64,000 nucleotides of DNA from contig OX439004.1 of the NCBI GenBank assembly GCA_949316495.1, positions 5,690,185-5,754,184 of the forward strand, in the 5' to 3' direction. This document shows positions 1 to 11,060 of this stretch, in pieces. This DNA is from Amphiduros pacificus (taxonomy: Eukaryota; Annelida; Polychaeta; Phyllodocida; Hesionidae). Below the pieces are notes generated by a model that did not search any database, had not been told where the DNA came from, and was given only the letters and a program-made list of their open reading frames with translations. A program made the translations under genes and the position numbers. Position 1 is the first letter of the stretch. Each line of letters begins with the position of its first letter.

Positions 1-912
1 TTAATCTTATCTAGCTGGTAACCACGATGATTTAACCATATCATATTAACAAATTAGTTTATATTAGAGTATGACAAGTGGCATGTTTGTTATGTGATTA
101 TGTAACAGCTAGTAGCAAGAGATAAATAATTCCTTTGCTTTTCTCTTGAAACCCTCTATTGTAGGGCAATTTTTTACTGTACCAGGAAGCTTGTTGTAAA
201 TTTTTGACACCTTGGCATTTTACTGTTTTTTGACCAACAGTTGTTCTTTTTCTAATGACATGCATGTTGCTCGAATTTCTTGTGTTATGACCATGTATTG
301 AGTTATTTGTATGAAAATATTCATCAAACACATGGGGTAGCTGGCTTAAATGTTGATTTTTGACAAATTTGCAGATTTGCAATTGAAAAATGTCTTTAAC
401 AGTTAACAATTTCAGTTCCTTGTGTAATACCATTGTTGGTGTGTACCAAACTCTGGAAAACAGGATTTTTAATACTCTATTTTGTAATGTTTGAATATTT
501 TAATGTTCTTTTGGCTGGTGTGACCATATACCTCTATTGCATATTGAATTTTGCTGTAGATGAATCCAAAAAAGAGCTGTCGTTTACATTTTTCAGGCAA
601 GAAGTGACATATTATCTTTAATGACCCTGCATACTTTACTAGAGTTCCTATGAGGCTTTTGACATGATCATTCCAACTAAGCTCATCATCTAAAATTGCA
701 CCAAGATACTTTGCCTCTTTGACTCTCTTTATTTCATTTTGCCCTTATTGGATTGTGTCACATTCTTGTGGGAATTTTTAGTTTTTCTGGTGAAATACGC
801 TGTATTGTTTTTTCTCCATACTAAGACTTAGTTCATTTTCAATGAACCAGTCAGCTAGCTCTAATAACACTTTGTTTGTCTCAGCCATGAGCATGTTTAT
901 CATTCGATTTTT
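1..912 (-). mobile_element. 5'-truncated CR1-like LINE, left copy (3' end beyond window)
   Basis: The minus strand carries the RT thumb/C-terminal region and part of the 3' UTR of a CR1/L2/Jockey-type LINE. It is near-identical to the plus-strand copy at about 11.31-12.23 kb, with only scattered differences. The conserved stretch 98-433 encodes the peptide block around HNTRNSS and KCQGVK. An extra T in a T run at about 210-220 shifts the frame just after KCQGVK, where the sister copy stays open. Similarity to the sister stops at about 912, inside the sequence that follows the RT active site, so this copy is 5'-truncated. Its last 130 bases or so, including the tail, must lie left of position 1. 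Family placement rests on motif style and is an inference. Confidence 0.8.
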
Positions 913-1377
913 AATACAAGAAAACACAAGCTAAAAAAAAAGATATCATATGTCCATAATGCCAATGATGTCAAAGAATTAGTGAGTTTGAAATGCAAAT
1001 ATCATGTTCTTTTCCCTTCCTCCTTTAAAATAATCAAGAGTAATTTGACATGAATGTGTGTATGTGTGCATGGACTGGGTGTTGTAGTGCTTGAAAGCAT
1101 TTTGTAGGGAATAAGCTTGATGTACAGCTTAATAGGATATTTGGTTGTCTTCTATCTTGAAAAAAATATAACATATTTGACAGGTGTCAGATTTAACAGG
1201 TGTATGCTTCAGTATGCAATTTTATTATGTATTGCTTGATGAACCAGGAAAAATCCTTCAAGACTTTAAATTTGAGTATAGACTTTATCAAGGATAATGG
1301 CTGGGTATTATTAACAAGTTGGGGTATATCATATCTTATACATGTCTTGTGAGCGGCTGATGGATGTGGTATTGCTG
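913..1377. other. No recognised gene
   Basis: AT-rich DNA with no convincing coding sequence. A short minus-strand open stretch at 1193-1381 may continue the RT relic to its right, but I cannot place it in a family. Confidence 0.4.
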
Positions 1378-1600
1378 TCAAGTATTGTAATTATGTGATT
1401 CTGCATTAGTGTAAAAAGGCATGGTTGAGACGTATCGAGGTAAGAGTCCATATTTATATTTATAAACGAAATTCAGCAGAATATCCATTCCGAAAACCAC
1501 ATTGTGCATTATAAAATAGTTTTTATGAAAATGTTCGATTAGTTGTTTGAATATGAATTTTTCAAATATTTTGGATAGCAAAGGTGAAAAAATAAAGTTT
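1378..1600 (-). mobile_element. LINE reverse-transcriptase relic
   Basis: The minus strand reads SPLLSKIFEKF followed by FKQLIEHF and, about 15 residues on, VFG. This matches the style of the RT finger region of many LINEs (SKIFEK...QFGF). The stretch is short, with no catalytic box visible and no intact frame beyond about 70 codons, so it is a decayed fragment. It resembles neither the CR1-like copies nor the I/Nimb-like copies of this window closely enough to assign it to them. Confidence 0.5.
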
Positions 1601-2168
1601 CATCGTCATTTTTGTATGTAACTCTTAGAGCAATAATAAATATATGTAATAGTAAAGACTATATTATAACGAATGCACAGATAGCAATCGGAGACGACGA
1701 AGGCTGGTGTGTATACGTCAGAGATTTCTGTGTACATGTCATTTTTTATTGCATTCGATTCATACTCTCGCATAACAAATTTGGGATGGTGGCACTCCGA
1801 ACCGTACACATTTCCTTCAAGAGTAGTGGTATGTCTTTTGGGGGTTCTGGATTAAATTGTCATAATCAAACGCATCTTCAGCAGAGGACATTTGACGATT
1901 TGGAGATTAACGGCAAGGCCATTTGATATTTGGGGGATGGAAAAATATAAATATCATTTTCAAAAAAGAAATGCATATTTTTTTCTACTTTGAACAAAGA
2001 CTTCCTTGTTATATAGTGGAGTAGCCTTAGCTATCTGTAATTTGTCAGGAAATATGCAAATTCTTAACATCTGATTACTTATTGTAGTCACAGGAAAGGG
2101 TTTGGATGGGAGATAACAAGGGACAACATATAGAAAGGGGTGACTTTGGAGATGAACAGGCCTGAATA
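1601..2168. other. No recognised gene
   Basis: Short open frames occur on both strands (about 100 codons at 1612-1926 on plus). None shows a recognisable domain or a codon pattern I would trust. No RNA gene is seen. Confidence 0.35.
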
Positions 2169-2376
2169 GATTAAAAAGAGATTTCCAGTTTGAAATTCAT
2201 AGCCAACAATTTTGACATTCAATGATTAATCAATGGTACTTCTCCCTGATCCAAAAATATATCTCTTTGGTTAAGATTAAAAAGAGATTTCCAGTTTGAA
2301 ATTCATAGCCAACAATTTTGACATTCAATGATTAATCAATGGTACTTCTCCCTGATCCAAAAATATATCTCTTTGG
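2169..2376. repeat. Direct tandem duplication, 106-bp period
   Basis: The block starting gattaaaaagagatttcc at 2169 repeats from 2275 with no visible mismatch over about 100 bases. The second copy ends at ctctttgg (2376) and is followed by a short GGGGCT/AGCCCC palindrome. The near-perfect match means the duplication is recent, or is an assembly duplication. Confidence 0.9.
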
Positions 2377-2609
2377 GGCTCAGCCCCTCTGGAAGAGCTA
2401 CTCCATATTGTCATCTCTATATATGAAAAATAAATCTGACATTGTACATATACTACGTCAGCTTTGAGATGCACAGTGGTTTTAAATGAAATTCAAAATT
2501 AACTCCATCTAGTTTACCCCTTTCCCCTGCGAAGCTGCAGAACATTTTCAAAATATTTCAACAAATGGAACAAACAGATTGTCCCAACACCCCTCCCAAT
2601 CTTTACATT
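2377..2609. other. No recognised gene
   Basis: No ORF or repeat can be supported here. The stretch may belong to the decayed LINE to its right. Confidence 0.3.
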
Positions 2610-2960
2610 TTAATGTTTGTAAATCTCTTCTTCTAGCATCGATTTTGATATGTATATTTTTGTAAGAAGGGGCATCATATTTATATTTGCTAAGTTCAAG
2701 CATTTTTTCCATTCATAAGATACACACTGCCTGATTTGTAATAAATTTAGAAAATTACATTTAACATTTTGAATTCTTGTATTATATCAGGGCTGTAGAA
2801 ATGTCTCTTTTGATCTAGAAAATCACTAATCTTGTTGATGCCTCTGTCTTTCCATTCATTCCATACAAATGATTTATCTGCCATTGTCAGGAATTTATCA
2901 TTCCATGTGCGAGTCTCAATTTTGTTTTCAGAAAAAAAATATTGTGCAAAGGGTCACCTT
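2610..2960 (-). mobile_element. L1/Tx1-like LINE ORF2 relic
   Basis: On the minus strand from about 2935 downwards the sequence reads WNDKFLTMADKSFVWNEW, then KDRGINKISDFLDQK. A +1 shift later it reads CNFLNLLQIRQCVSYEW. This succession (W..WK.RGI..I.D.L, then the ..CNFL....I...... block) is the C-terminal region downstream of the RT in L1/Tx1-type ORF2 proteins. At least one frame change and a stop separate the blocks, so it is a decayed fragment. Weak continuation to about 3060 is possible. It is unrelated to the I/Nimb-like copies at the right. Confidence 0.6.
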
Positions 2961-5075
2961 TTTGGGAAAAATGGAGTTTTAAATTTGTAGATATCAAATT
3001 TGGAGGAGTAAAAGAAACCTTCAAAAACCATTGCCGCATTGAATGCACTATATAGTCAAGTAGGATGACCTCAGCTATGACATTGACTTGTTTTTAATAG
3101 TCTTTAAATTCTAACCAAAAATCCTATCCTATAACTTACACTGGCCTATTGACCTATTTTAAATCATGACTGCATAAAATAACCACTGTCTGAGCAAGAA
3201 CACATAGGTTTTTGACAGTCTTTCAAAATAAGGCCATTAACTTTGACATTTCCCCATTTCACATCACTATGAAAAGCACCTGGCTGAAGCGTCTGAGGCT
3301 GGGGCAGGAGATGAATTTGTCAATTTTAACCCAACACACCGGAGACACACGTTTGTGTGACTCTTATCATGCATATATCAGGTCTTATATCCCAGTCACA
3401 TTTTCCAATTTCCTAAGTTATTTACTATAATAGGTAAGTCTCACCCACTGATTTTCCTAGTCAGTAAAGCAAGCCTTTTAGTGAAAAAAACTAATGTGTC
3501 ACCTGCTGGCACCGTTTGGCCAGTACCTATTGTTCTAAGCAATTGTATGATATCTAAGCTGTCTGCTTGGCAAATAGATTTTTTTAAACAAACTCAGCCA
3601 TCAACCTGAGGTGCCTGAAGACTGCCTGATGTCTGGCAAAATGTGTGGTGACAAGAGATGTTTAGTCGGTGCAAAACTTTCCAGCACACAGGATGCTGGC
3701 CATTTCCAACTAGATGCTGACCAAATGCAACTTGGGTATGAGCAATTGACTTTCAGTCTGCCGGATAGTAACTTGACATATCTAACCAATCAGGGAGCAG
3801 TAGCCTGTAACTTATGAATAACTGATGAATATTCATGACGAGTAGCTATTGCTTTAAGATCCTTATGCTATCTCATCCCTGACGCAAGAAGGGACCTAAA
3901 TGAGTCCCTGAGGAAGTTGTTACAAAAATTAATTTTTAGATGTAGTTTGCTTTAATAAGTGACGACTGGTTGTATTAACTATAAATTAGGGTAAATAAAG
4001 CATTATATATTTTTCTTATAAATTAGTAAATTGGCAAAATTAATTTCATCCACTCCCCCCCCTGATTGAATGATAATCTGTCCCTTACTCCAGTTATTGG
4101 CATTGGCAATCCTTGTCAAATTAGTAGGACAATCAGGCAGCTCTCACTGAGGATTCAACTCGGTTTTTTGTTCTGATTAGTTCAACTAAAAATAAAAAAA
4201 TAAACAGGGAAAACCTAAACAACGACCAAAAGAATATGGTGTAATTCCAGTTGGTGGCAGGATTTATGGTCGGAATCCCGGTCAAACATCTCGGCATCCG
4301 CTAGGCCTTTACTGCCCCATTGTGATTTATCTATTATGTACAAGGACCAATGTGTGCTCTCTTTAACATGATATATAAAATCGTTGAATAATAGTCAAAG
4401 CCAAATATGACATTTCACAGATGAATGCTTTCACTTTCAGACAGCCAGGATTTAATGATAAATAATATATTATTAAGAAAATTGGTAGTTTTGTATGTCT
4501 TATGTCAAATATATCATTACGGTAATTCACCATAACGAGCTTGGGGTTTGCATTTATCAATGTTTTCCAATGATTTCTGACATCTCACTTTCTAAAAATG
4601 CTTTTCTTTCTTCATTGAACAGATAATATCCTTTGAGGTTTAGGATGTAAATAAGTACTTTTATTCTGATTTGAAACATCAGATTAACAGAAATGTGGTG
4701 CAAGGCGTATAAAGACCAAACATATTTTAATAATTTGGTTTTCAGACAGTTCAATAGCTATTTATGTACTACTGGTGATGGTTTGCTCTGTTTGGGTGGA
4801 ACCAAGTCCTTGCCTCAGTTTCATTATTTATATTGTGCAGAGCAAATTTACCATCCATTTGAGAAACAGAGTACTTTTGACCACACAAGCATACTCTATT
4901 AGCATGAGGTCAATAACACTCATGCTCCGAAAGTTTTAATCAGCACAAAATATTTCTGCTGTAGTTAAAAGGCCAATGGTCATTTCTTCAATTCCAGAAA
5001 CTATTATTCTAGCTTTATGCAACGAAAAAGGTTCTTCTATTATAGATGGTATTCATGATAGAATAACATTTATGA

Positions 5076-5079
<4 letters not shown>
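2961..5079. other. Gene-poor interval
   Basis: Only short ORFs on both strands, with no recognisable domain. At about 3787-3838 a CCAAT-type box (ccaatcag) lies near a 12-bp palindrome, atgaatattcat. No transcript can be argued from this alone. A run of Cs occurs at about 4050. Confidence 0.35.

Positions 5080-5147
<68 letters not shown>
5080..5147. repeat. (TAA)n microsatellite
   Basis: About 22 uninterrupted TAA units. The poly-isoleucine open frame over it is an artefact of the repeat. Confidence 0.95.
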
Positions 5148-5280
5148 TGCTGCTACTGCTGCTGCTACTGCTGCTACTGCTGCTACTATAGTTGTTACTT
5201 CTGCCACTACTGCTGCTACTGCTACTACTGCTGCTACAGCTGTTACTGCTGCTACTTCTGCTACCGCTGCAGCTGCAACT
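5148..5280. repeat. Imperfect TGC/TAC trinucleotide array
   Basis: It directly continues the (TAA)n tract as TGC, TAC and TGT triplets in the same three-base phase, with interruptions (atagttgttacttctgcc). The uninterrupted phase suggests one compound triplet repeat. Confidence 0.85.
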
Positions 5281-7114
5281 GTGCCACGGCCCATAGCCTT
5301 ATTCTGTCTCAGATTTTGATATTAAATAATGTATTATATTTTGCATTTGTTCTAGATTTGATGGGATTCCTTAATTCAGAAATGAGGCCTTTCTTCCAAG
5401 ATAAACTTCTTTATTTAATATCGTTGGCCGAGACGGTGCAGTAAAGGCCTTCATCCCTTCAATCCGCGCAGTGCTCAAATGGTTGTGTAAAAAACGGATA
5501 AGGATATGGAAAAAAAACTAAAATTGTTTTTGAACAGAGCTGAGATGCACTTTTTAGAACGCATTATTTTACACAATGGCGTCATGGCAATACAATATTT
5601 TCACAATGGATTTTATACAACGCATTATTTTAACCAATGATACCTTTCTTAGTTGCCGACTTCAGAACGATGGAAAATCTAATATTCAGAATTCATAAAA
5701 TGAAAAAGATCAATATTTTATTAATGTTTCACAACAAACCTTGATTTCTTTTTTTAAAAGAAAAAGTCAGAATAGTTGTTTTCAAGAGGCTTGCAAGAGC
5801 ATCCACTCAAAATGAATTCAAATAAAATCTGTTAATTTCTGTTTTGATTGCTTCAAAGAAAAAACAACAACAACAACAACACCAACAACAATAACAACAT
5901 ACCTTTTCGCATATATACCAAGCCACCTCGCTCATAGAACTTAAAAGGTATCTGAATCTTGGTGCAAATAACACAGCTGGTAATATATAATGTCATCTGA
6001 TAAGGCGACACTAAACTTTATGCATCTAGTTGTTGGATAGTTTGATAATCTAGTTGTTGGACAGGTTTGATAGATGCTTTCTGGCATTTTGGTGTTCATA
6101 AGTGTCTGACTGGAGACGTAAAATAAAATGTTAATTGAACGGCAAGAAATGTTAATGCAAGATTCATGTTACTTTCAACCACATCAGTTTCAGTGTTTAA
6201 GAATTCACGGTTGGCCTCAGATCAGACAATCACAGTTTGTTTTGCGTCAAACACAATATCGCGCACCAGACACCACAGTCTCCAGTCTTCAACCTTTTAA
6301 ATCACCAAACTGGATTTCGTCTCCAGTTAGGCAGTTCTCGAAATTGAAAATCACGTCATGTTGATATTATTTTGGAGGATGCAAATAAACTCAATTGGGA
6401 TAGATTGATTTGAAGCAAACGTTATTTAAAGAATGTTGAAGCATTCTCAAATATATGAACTTCCCTTCCATCCAGGGTCCAAAGAACGTTTTGAGCTGTG
6501 CATGAGTTTTTCTCTGTGAAATTGCGCGAAAATATTGGCCTTATTGTTGTTGAATCTGAGCCATTACATGGGTCAGAAATATTGCACTTCATAATACCAA
6601 ATTAAAACTGTACTGCAATGTTGTTTGAAGTGAATTTTGAGCATTGCACCATAACGCCTCATAACTCAAAATTACCAAAGATTGTCAATTTAAGGCAATT
6701 GTCCATCCATTTGAATTCTCCAGGCATCCTCTAGTGTTCTTATTGCCTTTCCACACTGTCAAAGTGGGTATCTGTTTTCACGGCATGAGTGATGTTGTCA
6801 CTGTAGAAATGCACGGGGAACGGTCAAGTGAACTAACGTCCTCGTTTGACTCCTCGCTGACTTTAGGCTGGCTTGGTGCGTCATTTATGCCAATTAAACA
6901 TGTCTCAACCTCACTCAACACGTATTGACAGTAGAAGTGATATCGATGTGAGCAGTTTGTAGTGGACCTACTCATAGAGAACACAGAGAACCACGTTAGT
7001 TTGCAGCCTCTCACAGCACCCGCAGTACAGCATATAAGGTCTTTATATTTGTGTTTCCATTGCCCCCTGCATGTGGACCCACTAGACGAGAGAGGCTGAG
7101 TTGGGTATACCTCT
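5281..7114. other. Gene-poor interval with an (AAC)n tract
   Basis: An AAC-rich microsatellite occurs at about 5862-5900. Open frames at 6128-6364 (plus) and 6778-7014 (minus) have no recognisable domain. The latter could be an exon, as it is serine/acidic-rich and followed by gtgaaa, but nothing else supports it. Confidence 0.35.
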
Positions 7115-7500
7115 CAAGTGGCATCATACAACCTAACAATCCTCAAGAAGTTGCATGAGAAAGTCTATTATTCACTCTGTTGTTGTTAATGGTATCATTA
7201 AACCTGTGCTAATTTGAAATCCAAAAGGTGGCACAAGAGAGACAATTGAACTTTCGGCCAATGCTAATGGCATCACAGAAACTCTGCTAACTGCAATTTT
7301 AAAAAGTTGCATCTAGCATTCTGTTAATACTAATGGCACCATAGAACTATGCTAACTGAATTTTTAAAAGTTGCACGAGAGAGCCTGTTGAACATTCTGC
7401 TAATGCTAGCTCAAAACACATTATGCTAAAGCTTGTGGCATCACAAAACCTAAGATAGCCATATATTAAAAAAGTTGCATGAGAGAGCCTATTACCATCA
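7115..7500. repeat. Degenerate tandem repeat, about 63-106 bp period
   Basis: The phrase aaaagttgca(tgagagagcc) recurs at about 7148, 7226, 7302, 7365 and 7471. Between copies are variants of ctgctaatgctaatggcatcacagaa. A further partial unit appears at about 7700-7735. Units are diverged, so the array is old. Confidence 0.7.
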
Positions 7501-7540
7501 CTTTCAACATTATTTCAGTCATTTCGTGATGAGACCTACT

Positions 7541-7613
7541 TGTAGCAGATATAGTGCTGCCTCACTGAATTGTCATGTCACAGGTCTTTGACATGACAAC
7601 CCACCTGGTCACG
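7541..7613 (+). repeat. Inverted repeat, left arm
   Basis: The sequence tgtagcagatatagtgctg through acccacctggtcac is matched in inverse complement at 10129-10203 with a modest number of mismatches. A third, short copy of its outer part (gatatagtgctgcctcact) lies in direct orientation at 9646-9664. The pair could be the terminal inverted repeats of a roughly 2.66-kb DNA transposon, but I see no convincing target-site duplication and no transposase. Confidence 0.7.
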
Positions 7614-7619
7614 GATTTA

Positions 7620-7793
7620 CAAGGACAACGAGTTAACCCTTTAGGTTCGGCCTTCAGCGATATGATTAATAAAATACTTCACCTACACATTCAGATGATA
7701 TTTATGGCATCACAGAACCTATGTGAACTAAAAAATCTCATTTTACCAATGATAGTGTACAAATAAAAACAATAAATATATTTCTTTAATTTC
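7620..7793. other. No recognised gene
   Basis: AT-rich sequence between the inverted-repeat arm and the possible poly(A) signal. A weak extra unit of the 7.1-7.5 kb repeat lies at about 7700-7735. Confidence 0.3.
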
Positions 7794-7799
7794 TTTATT
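7794..7799 (-). promoter_or_regulatory. Candidate poly(A) signal AATAAA
   Basis: A minus-strand AATAAA lies about 490 bases downstream of the stop codon of the candidate exon at 8287-8577, a plausible 3' UTR length. The hexamer is common in AT-rich DNA, so it is only suggestive. Confidence 0.3.
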
Positions 7800-8286
7800 T
7801 ATATATACGTAAAAACCATTTGTTTTTTTGCACATAAGGTACGTCACAAGTCTTAACAAGGCAAATGATCATACAAGTTGACTAATCAGGAAACAAAATA
7901 CCTATATATTATTCCAAAATGTTACTCATACCTGTAACTGTATTATTTTACAAAAAAACATTCCAATGATAGTATTCTGTATCGTCTCTGCTTTGTAAGA
8001 TATTTGGTGAAAAATATACCATTTATTTACAAATGTAAGACAATTATCATCAAGACCTCCAAACTTCATTCACATTACCATTTTTGTATCATATTTGGGA
8101 GGTAATATATCATCTCCTTATTTGGACACTATGATGGAAGACATTCAAAGCCAGCCTTTCCCAAAATGGAAAGCAAATTGCATTAGATCCATTAAAGTTT
8201 ACACAAATCTATGTGCTATATTTTTCCTCAGTTCATTATCAAAATAACAAAACTGACATTCAAGTTATGTATTTTCTTTAATTGTT

Positions 8287-8577
8287 CTATTTTGCAATAA
8301 CCCTCATCCCCATGTTGAGATGTTGATCCCTGGCATAAGCATCTTCATCAAAAGTATTGCAATATTCATTACCTATCACACTCGCAACAAAATATGTGAA
8401 GTCTTCTAAATCTAGAGACATGCATCTAGGTGGTGAGATAGACATGTATTCTGGATTATCCTGAGTTAGAATTATCATCGTGTAGGTTTCAGATAAGAAG
8501 GCATTCATAAGCTTAAGCCGATCACTCTCATTCAAATCATCTTTAAGCATTATTTTATCCCAATTCGCAGTCTGTTT
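8287..8577 (-). CDS. Possible host terminal coding exon, unrecognised protein
   Basis: The minus strand is open from about 8577 to a stop at 8287. It ends in a balanced, globular-looking peptide (blocks LKLMNAFLSETYTMIIL, LDLEDFTYFVASVIGNEY, NMGMRVIAK). Composition is unlike the AT-driven spurious frames around it. Upstream, a pyrimidine-rich stretch (cactctcttctcatgag) just before AAACAG could be a 3' splice site. An in-frame stop lies slightly further upstream, as expected for intron. A poly(A) hexamer lies downstream at 7794. No second exon is identified, and I do not recognise the family. It could also be a transposon-borne gene, since the inverted-repeat arms at 7.54 and 10.2 kb enclose it. 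Confidence 0.4.
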   Translation of the reverse strand, partial: KQTANWDKIMLKDDLNESDRLKLMNAFLSETYTMIILTQDNPEYMSISPPRCMSLDLEDFTYFVASVIGNEYCNTFDEDAYARDQHLNMGMRVIAK

Positions 8578-8639
8578 CTCATGAGAAGAGAGTGGCAGTC
8601 ATTTTTTCAATCGATTGGGTCTGCTACAGCCTACACAGA

Positions 8640-8767
8640 TTCGTGTTCAAAAATACAACTAGGAATGAGCAAAACATATTAAATTCATGTTCAAAAATAC
8701 AACTAGGAAAGAGCAAAACATATCAAATTCATGTTCAAAAATACAACAAGGAAAGAGCAAAAGATAT
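8640..8767. repeat. 44-bp tandem repeat, about 2.9 copies
   Basis: Units begin ttc(g/a)tgttcaaaaatacaac at 8640, 8684 and 8728, exactly 44 bases apart, with few differences. Confidence 0.9.
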
Positions 8768-9645
8768 ATCTTTGTGAAATCATGTCTTTATGTATTTCGG
8801 TGTTTTTCATGATAATCCAGTGGTCCCTCCCCTACACAATGGTTGTCAGACTCATGTCACAAAAGGAAACAATAGCTTGGAAACAATAGCTGCGACCTTG
8901 AAAGTTTGGAATTATAACCCTATATAGCACATACTACAATTCGACCAATTAAAATTAATGTATTCTGGGATGACGTGCAACATTAAACCTTGAGGGATTG
9001 CCTGTATAAATTATGTTGTTTGGCAGGACTGACCAATATTTCTTTATTGCTCATAATAAAGTAAGAACATGTATTACCATGGTAATTTAACATGCTCAAC
9101 AAATTATCACAAGTTAATGATTCAAGCAGTCTGACGACACTGTCATGAAAATACATTGTAAAAAATGCAGCACTACAGAATATTGCAAAATGATGTAAAT
9201 TAAGCATTGTCGTCCATTACTGATTCAGCAATAATGAAGGACCTGCTTCAGGTGATAAGATGGCTTAACTTATTGTTACAGTGGCAAGTGTTGCATGATC
9301 AAAGCCTTATATCTAATATCACTTGTCATTTCACATTTAAAAAAAACTAAAGTGAAAAGTCTAAATCTTGTGCAGTTTGACTTGCCTTTTCTCTTTAATG
9401 ACTCAACGCTGACATAATTTGGATGTGTTTTGTATCATGTAGAAATTAAATTTATGCTCACATTAAATGTTAGGACCCTTAAAGCATTCATAAACCCAGA
9501 GATCACAGGCAATTTACAGAGATTTAGGGTATGCTTAAATAATATGTGGACATGAAACTATGATACAAGCAAGCTATCTTACTAAAATCAAACAAACTAC
9601 ACTCACCATGGTTATTGCGTTTTGCTGAAAGTGCAAAGTACTGAG
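8768..9645. other. No recognised gene
   Basis: AT-rich sequence with only short spurious frames. Nothing can be supported. Confidence 0.4.
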
Positions 9646-9676
9646 GATATAGTGCTGCCTCACTTACGACAATCAT

Positions 9677-9960
9677 TCCTAAATTTCAAACATTTAAATT
9701 CCCATAACTAAAAATCAAATGGCTCGACTATATTAAAGGAGAAAGCCGGTTAAATCAGACCTAGGCATAATCTGATCTGCCCGTCTGGTGAGCATCTGGA
9801 TCTGAGACAGGCATGCTTCAACTGGACCAGTATTACTGCCAAACCAACCCAGTGCTCAGGATTCCATATACTCCCCGCAGTATGCCGCTTTAGTCGCCTT
9901 TTACGACATGCTGAGGGGTATGGAGGTGGGGCTATTCTTTAATCCCCGCACCTACATGGG
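9677..9960 (-). mobile_element. Solitary, diverged 5' UTR of an I/Nimb-like LINE
   Basis: This matches, with clear divergence, the outer 5' UTR of the right-hand LINE copies (for example 20378-20697 of copy B). It shares the block from attcctaaatttcaaaca through aagccggttaaatcaga. It also shares the tactgccaaacca block, the tttagtcgccttttacgac hairpin and the terminal ggggctattctttaatcc. No ORF1 or ORF2 is attached: the match simply stops on the ORF side at about 9677. LINE copies usually lose the 5' end, so a 5'-only remnant is unusual. The pentamer acaat flanks both ends, too short to call a target-site duplication. Confidence 0.85.
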
Positions 9961-10128
9961 ATACAATATGCGATCAAGCATCATTAAGCTTTTTAATCTC
10001 TCAACCAAGGTCCGTTCAAAAGACTTTCCTTTCACACTTAGTTTTGTTTAAGGGAAAGAAAACATCATGAATATCTAATATGTGCTGTGGACCTTTACTT
10101 TTGATATAACCTGTCGTGCCTGAAAATG
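9961..10128. other. No recognised gene
   Basis: Short stretch between the solitary LINE 5' UTR and the right inverted-repeat arm. Nothing can be supported. Confidence 0.35.
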
Positions 10129-10203
10129 TGTGACCTGGTGGGTTGTCATGTCAAGGACCTTGTGAGATGACACTTCAGGGAAACAGCACTATATCTGCTA
10201 CAA
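10129..10203 (-). repeat. Inverted repeat, right arm
   Basis: Inverse complement of 7541-7613. The outermost part, cactatatctgctacaa, matches the outer end of the left arm, as expected if these were transposon termini. Confidence 0.7.
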
Positions 10204-10699
10204 CTAAAAGTCATGAAATATGTAATGACGTCAATGAGAAGTAGCTTTGTTACTATTTACATTCTGAGGTGAGAAAATATATTTGATGCTTGTTTTCAGA
10301 TACTGGTCACAAAAGGTGAGAAACAGGCTCTGTCTTTTGTTGAATTTTTTAGTTGACATAGAAATTGTATTTACATAGGCAAATTCTGTTAGTCATTAAC
10401 TTCTGTGTTTATGCATTTAAAAGTTTTTACCGTCTCCCATCATACTTAATTAAAAAAATCTATCCCCATTACACTTTATATCACTGAGTATCATTTGTTT
10501 ACATCATGTCAATGTCTTTTTTGTTTTTGGTGAATAGGTAGGTTGAAATTAAAAAACCCCTTGCTGACTAAAATTATGAGCAATTTGCGTGTAATGTTCT
10601 ACTTGTAAACATACTTTAAACAAAAAACTTTTGTTAAAGTTTATGCCATATATTTTTGTCCAGGGTAGGTTGTGACAAAATAGACTTAGATGTGTGCAT
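10204..10699. other. No recognised gene
   Basis: AT-rich. The right end (from about 10600) may hold further decayed LINE sequence downstream of the RNase H relic, too diverged to be sure. Confidence 0.3.
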
Positions 10700-11060
10700 G
10701 ACATATTGTTTGCTGGGAACCATATCATTTGGACATTTATCCAATACTCTTTTGGCACCTCGATCAGCGGCCTCATTTCCTTGTATACTAACATGTCTTT
10801 GAATTCAATAAAATTTGTTTCTTTATTTTCCAAAGTACAGAGTGTGTGATGTCATTTAAGGATTTTGTAAATAGAATGAGTTTTCTACTCTTCGGCTTTG
10901 CAAACAAGGTCATGATTCAGAAAATATTTAAAGAATTGAGAAGTCTTAACATGACCTAATGCTATATATAGCGCATTAAGTTCTGCAGAATAAACTCATG
11001 ATTTATTTACCAGTTCAGAATAAACATGATTGCTTTGAAAATAGCTACATTATGTAGCAG
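10700..11060 (-). mobile_element. Decayed RNase H fragment of an I/Nimb-like LINE
   Basis: The plus-strand text matches the RNase H region of copies A-K in the same order and the same minus orientation: gcggcctcatttcc, tttctttattttcc, cagaaaatatttaaa, ttctgcagaataa, then agaataaacatgattgc. In protein terms these are the GNEAAD, NKEI, IFSDS, YSAEL and HIYS positions of the intact copies. Many substitutions and indels separate it from them, so it is far older than the nest at the right. Confidence 0.75.

Noticed and set aside
3780-3840. CCAAT box plus atgaatattcat palindrome as a host promoter
   Set aside because: No coding region, initiator or second element nearby; such short motifs are expected by chance in this composition.
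5070-5294. Minus-strand ORF of poly-isoleucine and alanine/valine
   Set aside because: Entirely a product of the (TAA)n and TGC/TAC repeats.
6778-7014. Minus-strand 78-codon ORF as a host exon
   Set aside because: Composition is exon-like and gtgaaa follows, but no neighbouring exon, domain or clear acceptor is visible.
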